A stretch of DNA of 34,352 bases from positions 1-34,352 of the forward strand of contig JAWCMQ010000005.1 of the NCBI GenBank assembly GCA_039091255.1, written 5' to 3'. Made by a program: the position numbers and the translations under genes. This DNA comes from JAWCMQ01 sp039091255 (GTDB taxonomy: Archaea > Aenigmatarchaeota > Aenigmatarchaeia > GW2011-AR5 > JACRAC01). How positions within the stretch are numbered: the first letter of the stretch is position 1; every line of letters begins with the position of its first letter. The notes under the pieces are model-generated. The model had not been told where the DNA came from, ran no database searches, and worked only from the letters and a program-made list of their open reading frames with translations. This document shows, piece after piece, positions 1 to 7,957 of the stretch.

Positions 1-77
1 CCTGCGGAAAGGAAGGGAGCAGGGCTGCTTCCGACCACAGACAGCCCTTAGGGCGGGTTCAAATCCCGCGGGCGGCC
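1..77 (+). tRNA. 3' part of an intron-containing tRNA, probably tRNA-His
   Basis: Only the 3' part lies in the window. A perfect T-arm is visible (stem GCGGG at 53-57, loop TTCAAAT at 58-64, stem CCCGC at 65-69), followed by the acceptor strand GGGCGGC (70-76) and a C at the discriminator position (77). A C73 next to GGGCGGC is what archaeal tRNA-His has, where C73 pairs with G-1; the anticodon itself is outside the window, so the isotype is an inference. The 3' anticodon-stem strand is probably AGCCC near 43-47. Positions 1-32 are identical to intron sequence in tRNA-Phe at 34227-34258, so the left part of this feature is intron, not exon. Confidence 0.7.
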
Positions 78-291
78 CTTCCCACATGCATATGGCGGCG
101 AGCAGGTATGGGCAACGCCTTCATTGCAGTTTCGTCAAAAGAACCGGGTAAGTTTGCGAATTAACCTAAGCGGCTTTGGCACCCCATTTAACGTCGGGGC
201 TTGCAGACCTGGAATTATGTATAGAATGCGTGGGCTTTTTCCTCGTTGTCCAAAAGGTTTCATCTGGCATTGCGCTGATGCTGTCCTCGAA

Positions 292-300
292 TTTATATAA
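292..300 (+). promoter_or_regulatory. TATA box of hisS
   Basis: The strong archaeal TATA element TTTATATAA lies 23-31 nt before the hisS start codon. At this distance transcription would begin at or within a few bases of the ATG, so the mRNA should be leaderless or nearly so. No Shine-Dalgarno sequence precedes the ATG, which agrees. Confidence 0.75.
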
Positions 301-322
301 AACGGCGCGTAAGTGATGGATC

Positions 323-1639
323 ATGCCAGCCAAAGCGAGCGGAAAAGCACGGACACAGAAACCCCGCAAGTTTCAGCCACTGCGAGGAATGCGTGACCTT
401 CTCCCGGCTGAAGCTGCACGATTTCAGTGGGCAATCGACACTATCCGCTCTGTTTTCGAGCGCTACGGCTTCCAGCCGCTTTTCACGCCAGCGATGGAGC
501 CGTTCGAGCTGCTAGCGGCCAAGACAGGGGAGGGCGTGCGCGACGAGATATACTATTTCAAGGATAAATCCGCGCGTGAAGTAGGGCTTCGGTTTGAGCT
601 GACCGCCTCGCTCGCGCGCGTAGTTGCTTCAAATCCGAATATGCCAAAGCCATTCAAGCGTTATCAGATAGCGCCTGTCTGGCGATATGACAATCCACAA
701 GCAAAGCGTTGGCGAGAGTTCTGGCAAGCAGACATCGATATAGTTGGGAGCTACTCTGTGCTCGCAGACGTAGAGGTTTTGCAAGCCGCAGCCGAATGCA
801 TGCAAGCGCTGGGCTTCGGCGACTTCAAGATTCGCATCAACAATCGCGCGCTCATCGAAGATTTCCTGCTGCTGAAAGGCGTTGCGCATGATGCTGTCAA
901 CGATGCTTTTCGATCGATAGACAAGCTTGAAAAGATGGGCGAGGCCACGGTGCTTGCTGAGCTTAGCCAGAAAGGCATTGATGGAGAAGCGCTCATGCCA
1001 GTCCTGAAACTAAAAGGCAATTCAAAGATACTTGCTGCGTTCGACAAGGAGCGCCTATCCGAACAGGGCAAAGCGGCGCTCAGCGACTTGCGCGAGCTGC
1101 TCAGAATTGCGAAAGAAGTAGGAATAGAGAAATGGATGGAAGTAGACCTTTGCCTTGTGCGGGGACTCGACTATTACACGGGTTTGGTGTACGAAATTGC
1201 ACTACCAGAGGTTGGGGTTAGTGTGGGCGGTGGAGGCAGATACAACCGCCTTGTCGCTGATGTAGGCGGACCAGAGCTGCCCGCAACAGGCATAAGCCTC
1301 GGTGTAGACCGCATAGTTGACTCGCTAAGGACAGAGCCGAAGCTCAAGCCACTTGTATTTATTGCATCAGCAAGCGATAGCGTGCGGCTGCAGGCGTTGA
1401 AGCTTGCGCAAAGCTTGCGGGCAGCAGGATGCCGATGCATGACTGATGTCGCTGGAAAGAACCTAACAAAGCAGCTTGCGTACGCCGATTCTGTAGGTGC
1501 AGCTTACGCCATAATTGTGGGTGAGCGCGAAATCGCTTCCGGTATCGTCAAAATAAGGGATATGGCGGCCAAAACGGAAACAGAAAAAATGCTTGCCGAA
1601 ATGGAATTGTGGGCTGCGGAACTTGCAAAAAACAGATAA
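323..1639 (+). CDS. hisS: Histidyl-tRNA synthetase
   Basis: Charges tRNA-His with histidine in the cytoplasm; class II aminoacyl-tRNA synthetase, 438 aa, the normal family length. A basic N-terminal extension of about 18 residues precedes the catalytic core (GMRDLLP). Class II motif 2 is seen in RYDNPQAKRWREF (about residues 121-133). The HisRS signature RGLDYYTG lies near residue 280, and motif 3 lies in the stretch GGGGRYNRL to GISLGVDRI. A C-terminal Rossmann-like anticodon-binding domain covers about residues 345-438. The ATG is supported by the TATA box 25 nt upstream. The gene stands alone in its transcription unit; the probable tRNA-His fragment upstream may be coincidental. Confidence 0.96.
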   Translation: MPAKASGKARTQKPRKFQPLRGMRDLLPAEAARFQWAIDTIRSVFERYGFQPLFTPAMEPFELLAAKTGEGVRDEIYYFKDKSAREVGLRFELTASLARVVASNPNMPKPFKRYQIAPVWRYDNPQAKRWREFWQADIDIVGSYSVLADVEVLQAAAECMQALGFGDFKIRINNRALIEDFLLLKGVAHDAVNDAFRSIDKLEKMGEATVLAELSQKGIDGEALMPVLKLKGNSKILAAFDKERLSEQGKAALSDLRELLRIAKEVGIEKWMEVDLCLVRGLDYYTGLVYEIALPEVGVSVGGGGRYNRLVADVGGPELPATGISLGVDRIVDSLRTEPKLKPLVFIASASDSVRLQALKLAQSLRAAGCRCMTDVAGKNLTKQLAYADSVGAAYAIIVGEREIASGIVKIRDMAAKTETEKMLAEMELWAAELAKNR

Positions 1640-1720
1640 ATGCACTTGATGCGAAATCGCCATTCTGCCTTCTTTGGCTTTATTAACCCGCATTCGCAGA
1701 AATCATAGTGAGTGATTCTT

Positions 1721-3526
1721 ATGCCAAAAACCGCAGAGAGAGTCGTGCCTGACACATCCGTTCTGATTTCTGGCCTCTTCACAGATCTCATATCCAAAGG
1801 CGAGGTGCGCGGAGAAATTATAATACCTGAATTTGTCGTGGAAGAGCTTCGCGCGCAGGCGTCGAGAGGGCGAGAAATCGGATTCAAAGGCTTGGAAGAG
1901 CTGAAGAAAATCCGCGTGCTTGCGGAAGAGGGCAAAATTTCGCTGCGCAAGGCCGGCCGCAGGCAGACTTATGAAGAAATAAAACTCGCGCGCTACGGCC
2001 GCATCGATGCGCTCATACTCGATGTCGCGCGAGAGGAAGGCGCGACGATATTCACGTCAGATCTCGTTCAATCTCTTGTTGCTGAGGCTGAAGGGGTTGC
2101 TGTGAAATATTACAAGCCCTATGAACTCGAGAAGGCAATAAGAGTCGAGCAGCTTCTGACGCCTGACACCATGTCGCTTCACCTAAAGGAGAACACAAGG
2201 CCGTACGCCAAGCGGGGAAAGCCAGGTGAGAGAAGGATAGTCTACCTTTCTGAGCAAAAGATGTCAGCAGAAGAGCTTGAAGCCATGGTTAAAGAAATTC
2301 TCGATGCTGCGCGATACGTCGAAGAGGCGTTTGTTGAGTATGACGTTCATGGCGCAAGTGTCATACAGCTGAAAAACATGCGCATCGCCATAACGCGGCC
2401 ACCGCTTAGCGACGGACTTGAAGTGACCATCGTGCGCCCCACTGTGAAGCTAAGGCTCGAGGACTACAAACTCAGCGATCGCCTGAAAAGGCGCATTGCA
2501 GAGCGAATGGAGGGGCTTCTCATCGCTGGCCCGCCGGGCTCTGGAAAATCGACATTTGCTGCATCGATTGCGGAGTTTTTGCTGAAAGAACGGCAAGCAA
2601 CGGTCAAAACGCTAGAAAGCCCCCGCGACCTGCAAGTTCCTCCAGAGGTCACGCAATATGGTCCGCTTGAGGGGAGCTTTGCGAAAACGGCAGACATACT
2701 CCTGCTTGTAAGACCTGACTATACAGTCTTCGATGAAGTACGCAAGACGTCGGACTTCCAAGTCTACTCCGACATGCGGCTTGCTGGCATCGGCATGATA
2801 GGCGTGGTACACGCAAGTGACCCAATTGATGCCGTTCAACGATTTATCGGCCGTGTCGAGCTCGGCCTGATACCTCACATAATCGACACGATTATTTTCA
2901 TAAGAGGCGGGGTAATCGAGAAGGTTTATGAGCTTGGACTCGTTGTGCGCGTTCCGACTGGCATGACTGAAGCGGACCTTGCACGGCCAGTGGTAGAGGT
3001 AAGGAATCTCGAGACGGGCGAACTGGAGTTTGAAATCTACAGCTACGGCGAGGAGAATGTTATAATACCTGTGGCTGGCGTTGCGAAGGAATCGCCGGTA
3101 GCTGCTTTGGCGCGCAAGCAGATACTTGCGGAGGTCCAGAAATATGACCGTCACGCACAAGTTGAGCTTGCGGGCGAACGCGCTACCATAAAGGTTTCGA
3201 ACGAGGCGATACCGCGAATCATAGGCCGAGAGGGAAGGACGATAAAGGAGCTAGAAGCCAAGCTAGGAGTCGCGATTGACGTCGTCCCGCGTGTGCCAAG
3301 CTTAGGCCGAAACGTTCCGTTTGAGCACAGCGAATCAGGCGCATACCTTGTGTTCGAGCTTCCGAAGAACCTGATAGGGAAGATGGCTCACTTCTATGTC
3401 GATGATCGGCTCATATTCTCCGCCACAATCGGCAAGAAAGGCCAAGTGCGCGTCGACAAGGACAGCGACATCGGGCGTGCTGTGCTGTCGGCGCTGATAA
3501 AAGGCGCGATGAAGGTGTTCGTTTAG
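1721..3526 (+). CDS. PIN-domain/ATPase/KH protein (PINA family)
   Basis: Predicted 601-aa archaeal PIN-ATPase. Domain order: an N-terminal PIN nuclease-like domain (about 1-135) with acidic residues in PDTS, RIDA and TSD; a PilT/VirB11-like ATPase core with Walker A GPPGSGKST (about 270-278) and an acidic motif in VFDEVRKT; and a C-terminal KH domain (IPRIIGREGRTIKELE, about 490-510). In Sulfolobus the homologue PINA is a hexameric ATPase that promotes Holliday-junction branch migration and works with Hjc and Hjm; that role is family knowledge, not shown here. I chose the ATG at 1721 because GTGAG lies about 8 nt upstream; a GTG at 1712 would add three residues. It ends tail to tail with csaA, overlapping by 3 nt. 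Confidence 0.9.
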   Translation: MPKTAERVVPDTSVLISGLFTDLISKGEVRGEIIIPEFVVEELRAQASRGREIGFKGLEELKKIRVLAEEGKISLRKAGRRQTYEEIKLARYGRIDALILDVAREEGATIFTSDLVQSLVAEAEGVAVKYYKPYELEKAIRVEQLLTPDTMSLHLKENTRPYAKRGKPGERRIVYLSEQKMSAEELEAMVKEILDAARYVEEAFVEYDVHGASVIQLKNMRIAITRPPLSDGLEVTIVRPTVKLRLEDYKLSDRLKRRIAERMEGLLIAGPPGSGKSTFAASIAEFLLKERQATVKTLESPRDLQVPPEVTQYGPLEGSFAKTADILLLVRPDYTVFDEVRKTSDFQVYSDMRLAGIGMIGVVHASDPIDAVQRFIGRVELGLIPHIIDTIIFIRGGVIEKVYELGLVVRVPTGMTEADLARPVVEVRNLETGELEFEIYSYGEENVIIPVAGVAKESPVAALARKQILAEVQKYDRHAQVELAGERATIKVSNEAIPRIIGREGRTIKELEAKLGVAIDVVPRVPSLGRNVPFEHSESGAYLVFELPKNLIGKMAHFYVDDRLIFSATIGKKGQVRVDKDSDIGRAVLSALIKGAMKVFV

Positions 3527-3858
3527 GCGATGCGCGCACCGAGCGGGGCTTCGCGCTCTGGTTCCAGAAGTATCACTTCGCCGCCGTCTTTCACAATGCC
3601 GAGAACAAGAACTTCTGAAACGAATTTTCCGACCTGCTTCGGCGGAAGGTTCACGACTGCGATGACCTGCTTTCCGAGCAGTTCCTCTTTCGTATACAAT
3701 TTTGTTATCTGCGCGCTGGAGCGCCTTTTGCCAAGCGGCCCGAAATCTATCACAAGCCTGTACGATGGCTTCTTGATGTCTGGCGCATCTTCTGCTTCCA
3801 TCACGCGTCCGATGCGCATATCTATCTTCTGGAAATCATCGAACGTTATTGCTGCCAT
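3523..3858 (-). CDS. csaA: CsaA-like tRNA-binding-domain protein
   Basis: A 111-aa stand-alone OB-fold tRNA-binding domain, the length of bacterial CsaA and of the C-terminal domain of MetRS. Typical stretches are MRIGRV, the SSAQITKLY motif, and QVIAVVNLPPKQVGKF followed by SEVLVLG. Family members bind tRNA; CsaA has also been described as an export-related chaperone. The role in archaea is not settled. I started the gene at the ATG at 3858, since the preceding in-frame stretch overlaps the tRNA-Arg gene and does not look like the family. It shares an AT-rich promoter region with tRNA-Arg and converges on the PINA gene. Confidence 0.85.
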   Translation of the reverse strand: MAAITFDDFQKIDMRIGRVMEAEDAPDIKKPSYRLVIDFGPLGKRRSSAQITKLYTKEELLGKQVIAVVNLPPKQVGKFVSEVLVLGIVKDGGEVILLEPEREAPLGARIA

Positions 3859-3880
3859 GACTGAAGCTTTCGCATACAAC

Positions 3881-3889
3881 TTTAATATC
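3881..3889. promoter_or_regulatory. Shared TATA element between csaA and tRNA-Arg
   Basis: TTTAATATC lies 24-32 nt before the first base of tRNA-Arg on the plus strand, and its reverse complement GATATTAAA lies 23-31 nt before the csaA ATG on the minus strand. A single near-symmetrical element may therefore serve both divergent genes. No other good TATA-like sequence is seen in the 54-bp space. Confidence 0.55.
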
Positions 3890-3912
3890 TTTCTGGAGCG
3901 CTCTATACTTGA

Positions 3913-4071
3913 GCCCCTGTAGCTCAGTTTGGTCCAAGTGAGCAAAGCGAGCAAGTCCGAAGGACGCTGCGAGCGCAGCGAACGCGGAAGAATCGCGCGG
4001 CGAAACTTGGGAACAAATAGAGCACCTTCCTCCTAAGAAGGGGGTCGCGAGTTCGAATCTCGCCGGGGGCA
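3913..4071 (+). tRNA. tRNA-Arg(CCT) with an 84-nt D-loop intron
   Basis: The acceptor stem is GCCCCTG with CGGGGGC, discriminator A at 4071. The anticodon arm CCTTC-CTCCTAA-GAAGG gives anticodon CCT, and the T-arm is GCGAG-TTCGAAT-CTCGC. The D-loop is interrupted by 3933-4016. A canonical bulge-helix-bulge can be drawn: central helix GTTT (3927-3930) with GAAC (4011-4014), 3-nt bulges GGT (3931-3933) and AAA (4015-4017), and inner helix CCAAGT (3934-3939) with ACTTGG (4005-4010). Cutting after the second base of each bulge gives a 75-nt tRNA with an intact D-arm. The next start codon follows one base after the discriminator base. Confidence 0.93.
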
Positions 4072-4072
4072 T

Positions 4073-4312
4073 ATGCCAACAGACCTTAGAAAAGAGGTGC
4101 AAAAAGTCATCGATGAAAAGGTGAAGCCACACCTTGCCGCGCACGGCGGAGACATTGAACTTGTTGATGTAAAGGACTGTATCGCGACTGTCAAGCTACG
4201 CGGCTCCTGCATGGGATGCCCGATGGCCAAGATGACGCTGAAGTATGGCGTAGAGAAAGAAATCAAAGCCGCGCTTCCGCAAATAAAGCGCATCGAAGCG
4301 CTTATGGGATAG
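4073..4312 (+). CDS. NifU C-terminal-domain Fe-S scaffold protein
   Basis: A 79-aa protein consisting only of the NifU C-terminal domain (Nfu type). It has the diagnostic CxxC in GSCMGCPM (Cys about 44 and 47) after HGGDIELVDV. Such proteins assemble or carry Fe-S clusters for delivery to target enzymes. The ATG starts 2 nt after the last base of tRNA-Arg, so no promoter or ribosome site of its own is possible within the spacer; see findings. The ThiI-like gene follows 12 nt downstream in the same direction and may be a client, since archaeal ThiI homologues have been reported to need an Fe-S cluster. Confidence 0.9.
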   Translation: MPTDLRKEVQKVIDEKVKPHLAAHGGDIELVDVKDCIATVKLRGSCMGCPMAKMTLKYGVEKEIKAALPQIKRIEALMG

Positions 4313-4324
4313 TTTCTGGTTGAC

Positions 4325-4993
4325 ATGCCCAAAACAAAATCTAGCAAGGCGAAGCGCACTCCGCGAGCGCTTGCGCTGATATCGGGCGGCATAGACTCGC
4401 CGGTGGCCGCCTATCGCATGATTAGCTCGGGTTGGGATGTAGAGTTTGTCTTCTTTTTCACGAAGCCGTTCGTGCGCGATGAAGAGAAAGAGCTCGTACT
4501 AAACTGCATAAAGCGGCTGAAATCGGCTACTGGCAAGGAGAAGTTCAGGCTTTTCATAATCCCCAACTCGGAGTCGCATATCGCGCTGCTCACAAAATGC
4601 CCGCCACAGCTGCGGCATGTCGTGCTGCGGAGGCTTATGTTCAGAACGGCCGCGGCGCTTGCAAAGAAAGAGAGATGCTCGGCGCTGCTCACGGGCGAAA
4701 ATCTCGGCCAGGTATCGTCTCAAACGCTGCATAACCTTGCTGCGATAAGCGATGCCTCGCCGCTGCCCGTTCTCAGGCCGCTTCTCGGCTTTGACAAATC
4801 CGAAACCGTCCGCATTTCCGAGCAAATCGGAACATTCCCAATATCCAAATGCCACAAGGACTGCGGGCTTGGTGTGGTTTCAAACCCGTCCGTTGCTGTA
4901 AAACCTGCTGAGCTTAAGAAATTCGAGCGGACGATGGGAACCAAAAAACTTGTCGCTGCTGCGCTCAAGCGTGCGCAACTAGTAGAAATCTGA
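4325..4993 (+). CDS. ThiI-like PP-loop sulfurtransferase lacking THUMP domain
   Basis: A 222-aa protein matching only the C-terminal PP-loop adenylation domain of tRNA 4-thiouridine synthetase ThiI. The PP-loop ATP motif is SGGIDSPVAAY (about residues 20-30). TGENLGQVSSQT (about 124-135) and RPLLGFDK match the ThiI family closely. Cysteines in SKCHKDCG (about 179-185) lie where ThiI has its catalytic cysteine. The NFLD and THUMP RNA-binding domains of full-length ThiI (about 390-480 aa) are absent, as in some archaeal and bacterial short forms. It likely activates a tRNA uridine for sulfur transfer, but the RNA substrate is not determined. Probably cotranscribed with the NifU-domain gene. Confidence 0.82.
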   Translation: MPKTKSSKAKRTPRALALISGGIDSPVAAYRMISSGWDVEFVFFFTKPFVRDEEKELVLNCIKRLKSATGKEKFRLFIIPNSESHIALLTKCPPQLRHVVLRRLMFRTAAALAKKERCSALLTGENLGQVSSQTLHNLAAISDASPLPVLRPLLGFDKSETVRISEQIGTFPISKCHKDCGLGVVSNPSVAVKPAELKKFERTMGTKKLVAAALKRAQLVEI

Positions 4994-5069
4994 CGATTCT
5001 TGCAACACTTTTAAGCTTTTTGGTTGGTATTTACCTTCGAGTGACAAATAAATTTGGTGAGTGGACCTT

Positions 5070-5165
5070 ATGAAATGTCTGAAATGTATGCGCAAAATTG
5101 CGGACCCAAAGACGGGCCTGTGCGATGATTGCAGCCTTGAGAATGAGGAATCCGAAGAGCTCTAA
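5070..5165 (+). CDS. 31-aa zinc-ribbon microprotein
   Basis: A 31-codon gene with two CxxC knuckles, CLKC near residue 3 and CDDC near residue 18, and an acidic tail ending ESEEL. This spacing is a minimal zinc ribbon. The start is unusually well supported: GGTGA lies 10 nt before the ATG, and a TATA-like CTTTTAAGC lies about 55-62 nt upstream. The sequence before the ATG (GTGAGTG, then a short spacer) resembles that before the PINA gene. No stop interrupts the frame until TAA at 5163-5165. Function unknown; such proteins often bind RNA or partner proteins. It converges on the glutaredoxin gene, ending 4 nt from it. Confidence 0.65.
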   Translation: MKCLKCMRKIADPKTGLCDDCSLENEESEEL

Positions 5166-5169
5166 GCGC

Positions 5170-5409
5170 TTATTCCTTTACGCCCAAAATCTTCGCGAGT
5201 GCAACTTTGTCAAAGCCGACCACAATCTTTCCATCGATTTCGATAACAGGCACGCCTCGCTGACCTGACTTCTTCACCATTTCCTTTGCTGCGGCTTCGT
5301 CGTTTTCGACATTCACTTCCGTAAACTTCATGCCATGCTTTTTCAACCAATCTTTCGCAAGCGTGCAATACGGGCAATACGTCGTAGTGTAAACTTTGAT
5401 TTCTGGCAT
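5170..5409 (-). CDS. Glutaredoxin-like protein
   Basis: A 79-aa thioredoxin-fold oxidoreductase with active site CPYC near residue 11 (VYTTTYCPYC) and the cis-proline motif VPVIEIDG, ending in GFDKVALAKIL. It reduces disulfides in the cytoplasm. It is divergent from the class II ribonucleotide reductase gene, whose C-terminal cysteine pair needs an electron donor of this kind, so a functional link is plausible but unproven. I chose the ATG at 5409 because GGTGA lies 5 nt upstream and the TATA-like element TATATG (in 5440-5449) is further upstream; the longer frame adds ten residues that are not family-like. Confidence 0.88.
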   Translation of the reverse strand: MPEIKVYTTTYCPYCTLAKDWLKKHGMKFTEVNVENDEAAAKEMVKKSGQRGVPVIEIDGKIVVGFDKVALAKILGVKE

Positions 5410-5518
5410 ATGCTTCACCGATTCTTCTCCGAGCTTCAAACATATAAAGCACGTAATCCCGTTTCTGCCGAATTTTATTCAAATTTTCGCGATTTCACTT
5501 TTCGCGGTGGATGTGAGA

Positions 5519-5532
5519 CGGGTTTATAAAAG
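5519..5532 (+). promoter_or_regulatory. Possible TATA element upstream of nrdJ
   Basis: GGTTTATAAAAGC is a strong TATA-like element, but it lies about 150 nt before the nrdJ start. A second, weaker one (CATATTTAAG, about 5594-5603) would give a leader of roughly 55 nt. The 130-nt stretch downstream of the first contains no convincing ORF. It may be a long leader or a small RNA; I cannot tell which. Confidence 0.4.
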
Positions 5533-5678
5533 CATTGTGTGAGAACTCAAAAGTTATTTCACTCCTCAAAACGATATCTTTCGAGAGATAAAACATATTT
5601 AAGGAAACACGGCTCTGTTGTTGTGCGGCAGCAAATTTTCTATTTTGCGCGCAGCGATGGGTTGTGTGGTAGTGGCAA

Positions 5679-7829
5679 ATGATTTCTCAAATCCGAAAGC
5701 GTGACGGGCGTGTTGTGCCGTTTGATCAAAGCAAGATTACGGATGCCATATGGAAAGCGATGCAGGCTGCCGGCGAAAATGATCGCCTTGCCGCGCAAAA
5801 ATGCGCCGACCGCGTCGTTTCTATTCTTCAGGAAGAATTGAAGATCGGTGAAATAGCGGGCGTCGAGCACGTACAGGACATCGTAGAACGCGTTTTAATC
5901 GAAGAGGGCCACACGAAGACCGCCAAATCTTACATTCTTTACCGCCAAAAGCGTGCAGAAATTCGCGAGGCCAAGGCATCGCTAGGCGTTGAAGACGACC
6001 TCAAACTGCCGTTGAATGCTATAACTGTCCTTGCCGCGCGATATTTGCGCAGGGACGAAAACAGAAAAATAATTGAAACGCCACGCCAGCTTTTCAGGCG
6101 CGTTGCGCGGGCCATTGCCGAATCCGACAGGCTCTATGGCGCTACCGATGAACAGGTCGCACGCACAGAAGAGGAATTCTATGAAATGATGACAAATTTT
6201 GAATTCCTTCCGAACTCTCCCACGCTGATGAATGCGGGCACGAAACTCGGACAGCTGAGCGCGTGTTTCGTGCTGCCAATCGGGGACTCGATGGAGGAGA
6301 TATTCGAGTCAGTCAAGAACACAGCACTCGTTCACAAGACAGGCGGAGGGACGGGATTCTCGTTCTCGCGGCTGCGACCGAAAGGCGATGTCGTGCTAGC
6401 AACCGGCGGTGTTGCATCGGGTCCTATATCCTTCATGACCGTGTTTGATGCCGCTGCCAACGTCATAAAGCAAGGCGGCAAGCGACGGGGAGCAAACATG
6501 GGCGTACTGCGCGTCGATCACCCCGACATACTCGATTTCATTGTTTGTAAAGAAAAGGAAGGGATGCTGAGCAACTTCAACATATCAGTCGCGATAACAG
6601 ACAAGTTCATGGATGCAGTCATAAATGACAAGGAATACGAGCTTATCAATCCGCGCAACGGAAAAGTGCACAACCGACTTAAGGCACGCATTGTGTGGAA
6701 TCTTATAGTAACGATGGCATGGAAAACCGGCGATCCTGGCGTGCTGTTCATTGATAGAATAAATCAGACCGCATCGAACCCTGTGCCAGAACTAGGCCCT
6801 GTAGAAAGCACCAATCCATGCGGCGAGCAGCCTCTTTATCCTTATGACTCGTGCAACCTCGGTTCCATAAACCTCGCCAAAATGGTGCGCATCGGTGACA
6901 ACGGAAAGCCTGAAGTAGACTGGTCCAAACTGCAGCAGACCGTCCGAAAAGGCGTACACTTCCTGGATAATGTCATCGATGCAAACAAGTATCCAATTCT
7001 AGAGATCGAACTGATGACAAAGTCTATCCGCAGAATTGGGCTGGGTGTAATGGGTTGGGCCGACATGCTGATACAACTCGGCATCCCTTACAATTCCATG
7101 ACCGCACTCAAGCTGGCAGAGACCGTCATGCGCTTCATATCTGAAGAGGGGCGCAAAATGTCCGTAGAACTTGCCAAGGAGCGCGGCTCGTTCCCGAGAT
7201 TCAAGGGAAGCATTTGGGAAAAGATGGGTTATGAGTGCATGCGCAACGCTACAGTCACGACGATTGCTCCCACCGGCACGATAGGCGTTATCGCCGGCGT
7301 TAGCTCGGGCATCGAGCCGCTGTTCGCGGTGGCATACATGCGCAACGTAGGAGATACGCTCGGTGTTGGCAAGAACCTCATAGAAATAAACCCTCTTTTT
7401 GAGCGCATCGCAATAAAAGAGGGCTTCTACTCCGATGAGCTCATGCGCAAAGTTTCGCGCTGCTGGTCGTTGCAGAACATAACTGAGATTCCCGAAAATG
7501 TGCGGAAGATTTTTGTGACAGCTCACGACGTAACACCTGAGTGGCACGTCCGAATGCAGGCCGCATTCCAGAAGTATGTTGACAATGCCGTTTCGAAAAC
7601 GATAAACTTTCCGAGCATCGCCACTCCGTATGATGTCGAAAAGGCGTACGTGCTTGCATACCAACTTGGATGTAAGGGCATTACGATATACCGCGACGGC
7701 AGCAAATCTGTCCAGATAATCACTCCGGTCAATCAGGCCGAGCAATCCGCTAATATGGCATCCGCATCGGAAGGGGCGATAAAAGTCTCTGCCGAATTCA
7801 GCGGCGGCTGCTCGACGTGCGGAGTGTAA
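5679..7829 (+). CDS. nrdJ: Class II (adenosylcobalamin-dependent) ribonucleoside-diphosphate reductase
   Basis: Reduces ribonucleotides to deoxyribonucleotides for DNA synthesis; 716 aa. An N-terminal ATP-cone (residues about 1-95, IRKRDGRVVPFD) gives allosteric control. The ten-stranded barrel follows, with SACFVLP (Cys about 196), the catalytic NPCGEQPLYPYDSCNLGS (Asn 379, Cys 381, Glu 383), and TTIAPTGTIG (about 520-530). The tail GGCSTCGV ends in a CxxC, the pair that is re-reduced by thioredoxin or glutaredoxin. The absence of an nrdB-like neighbour and the overall match point to the B12-dependent class. The ATG at 5679 leaves a complete ATP-cone. The gene converges on the MFS transporter across a 128-bp spacer with hairpins. 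Confidence 0.93.
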   Translation: MISQIRKRDGRVVPFDQSKITDAIWKAMQAAGENDRLAAQKCADRVVSILQEELKIGEIAGVEHVQDIVERVLIEEGHTKTAKSYILYRQKRAEIREAKASLGVEDDLKLPLNAITVLAARYLRRDENRKIIETPRQLFRRVARAIAESDRLYGATDEQVARTEEEFYEMMTNFEFLPNSPTLMNAGTKLGQLSACFVLPIGDSMEEIFESVKNTALVHKTGGGTGFSFSRLRPKGDVVLATGGVASGPISFMTVFDAAANVIKQGGKRRGANMGVLRVDHPDILDFIVCKEKEGMLSNFNISVAITDKFMDAVINDKEYELINPRNGKVHNRLKARIVWNLIVTMAWKTGDPGVLFIDRINQTASNPVPELGPVESTNPCGEQPLYPYDSCNLGSINLAKMVRIGDNGKPEVDWSKLQQTVRKGVHFLDNVIDANKYPILEIELMTKSIRRIGLGVMGWADMLIQLGIPYNSMTALKLAETVMRFISEEGRKMSVELAKERGSFPRFKGSIWEKMGYECMRNATVTTIAPTGTIGVIAGVSSGIEPLFAVAYMRNVGDTLGVGKNLIEINPLFERIAIKEGFYSDELMRKVSRCWSLQNITEIPENVRKIFVTAHDVTPEWHVRMQAAFQKYVDNAVSKTINFPSIATPYDVEKAYVLAYQLGCKGITIYRDGSKSVQIITPVNQAEQSANMASASEGAIKVSAEFSGGCSTCGV

Positions 7830-7837
7830 CCTAACGA

Positions 7838-7856
7838 GCTTGCGCTAAGCGCAAGC
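7838..7856. terminator. Hairpin in the convergent nrdJ/MFS spacer
   Basis: A perfect 8-bp inverted repeat, GCTTGCGC and GCGCAAGC with loop TAA, lies 9 nt after the nrdJ stop. A second palindrome, GCACCGGTGC, lies at 7913-7922. Both sit between convergent genes and could end or protect transcripts. There is no long T run, so the terminator reading is tentative. Confidence 0.4.
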
Positions 7857-7957
7857 GCGCTATCCGTATGCAAAGCTCACACTGACAACACTCTGAGAAA
7901 GCAGTGCGGCGCGCACCGGTGCCGCGCGCTTTATCGATGAAGAGTTTATGCTCGATT

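Noticed and set aside
166..369. 67-codon minus-strand frame before hisS
   Set aside because: It overlaps the hisS start and TATA box, and its translation is not protein-like. The 78-322 stretch otherwise holds no gene that I can support.
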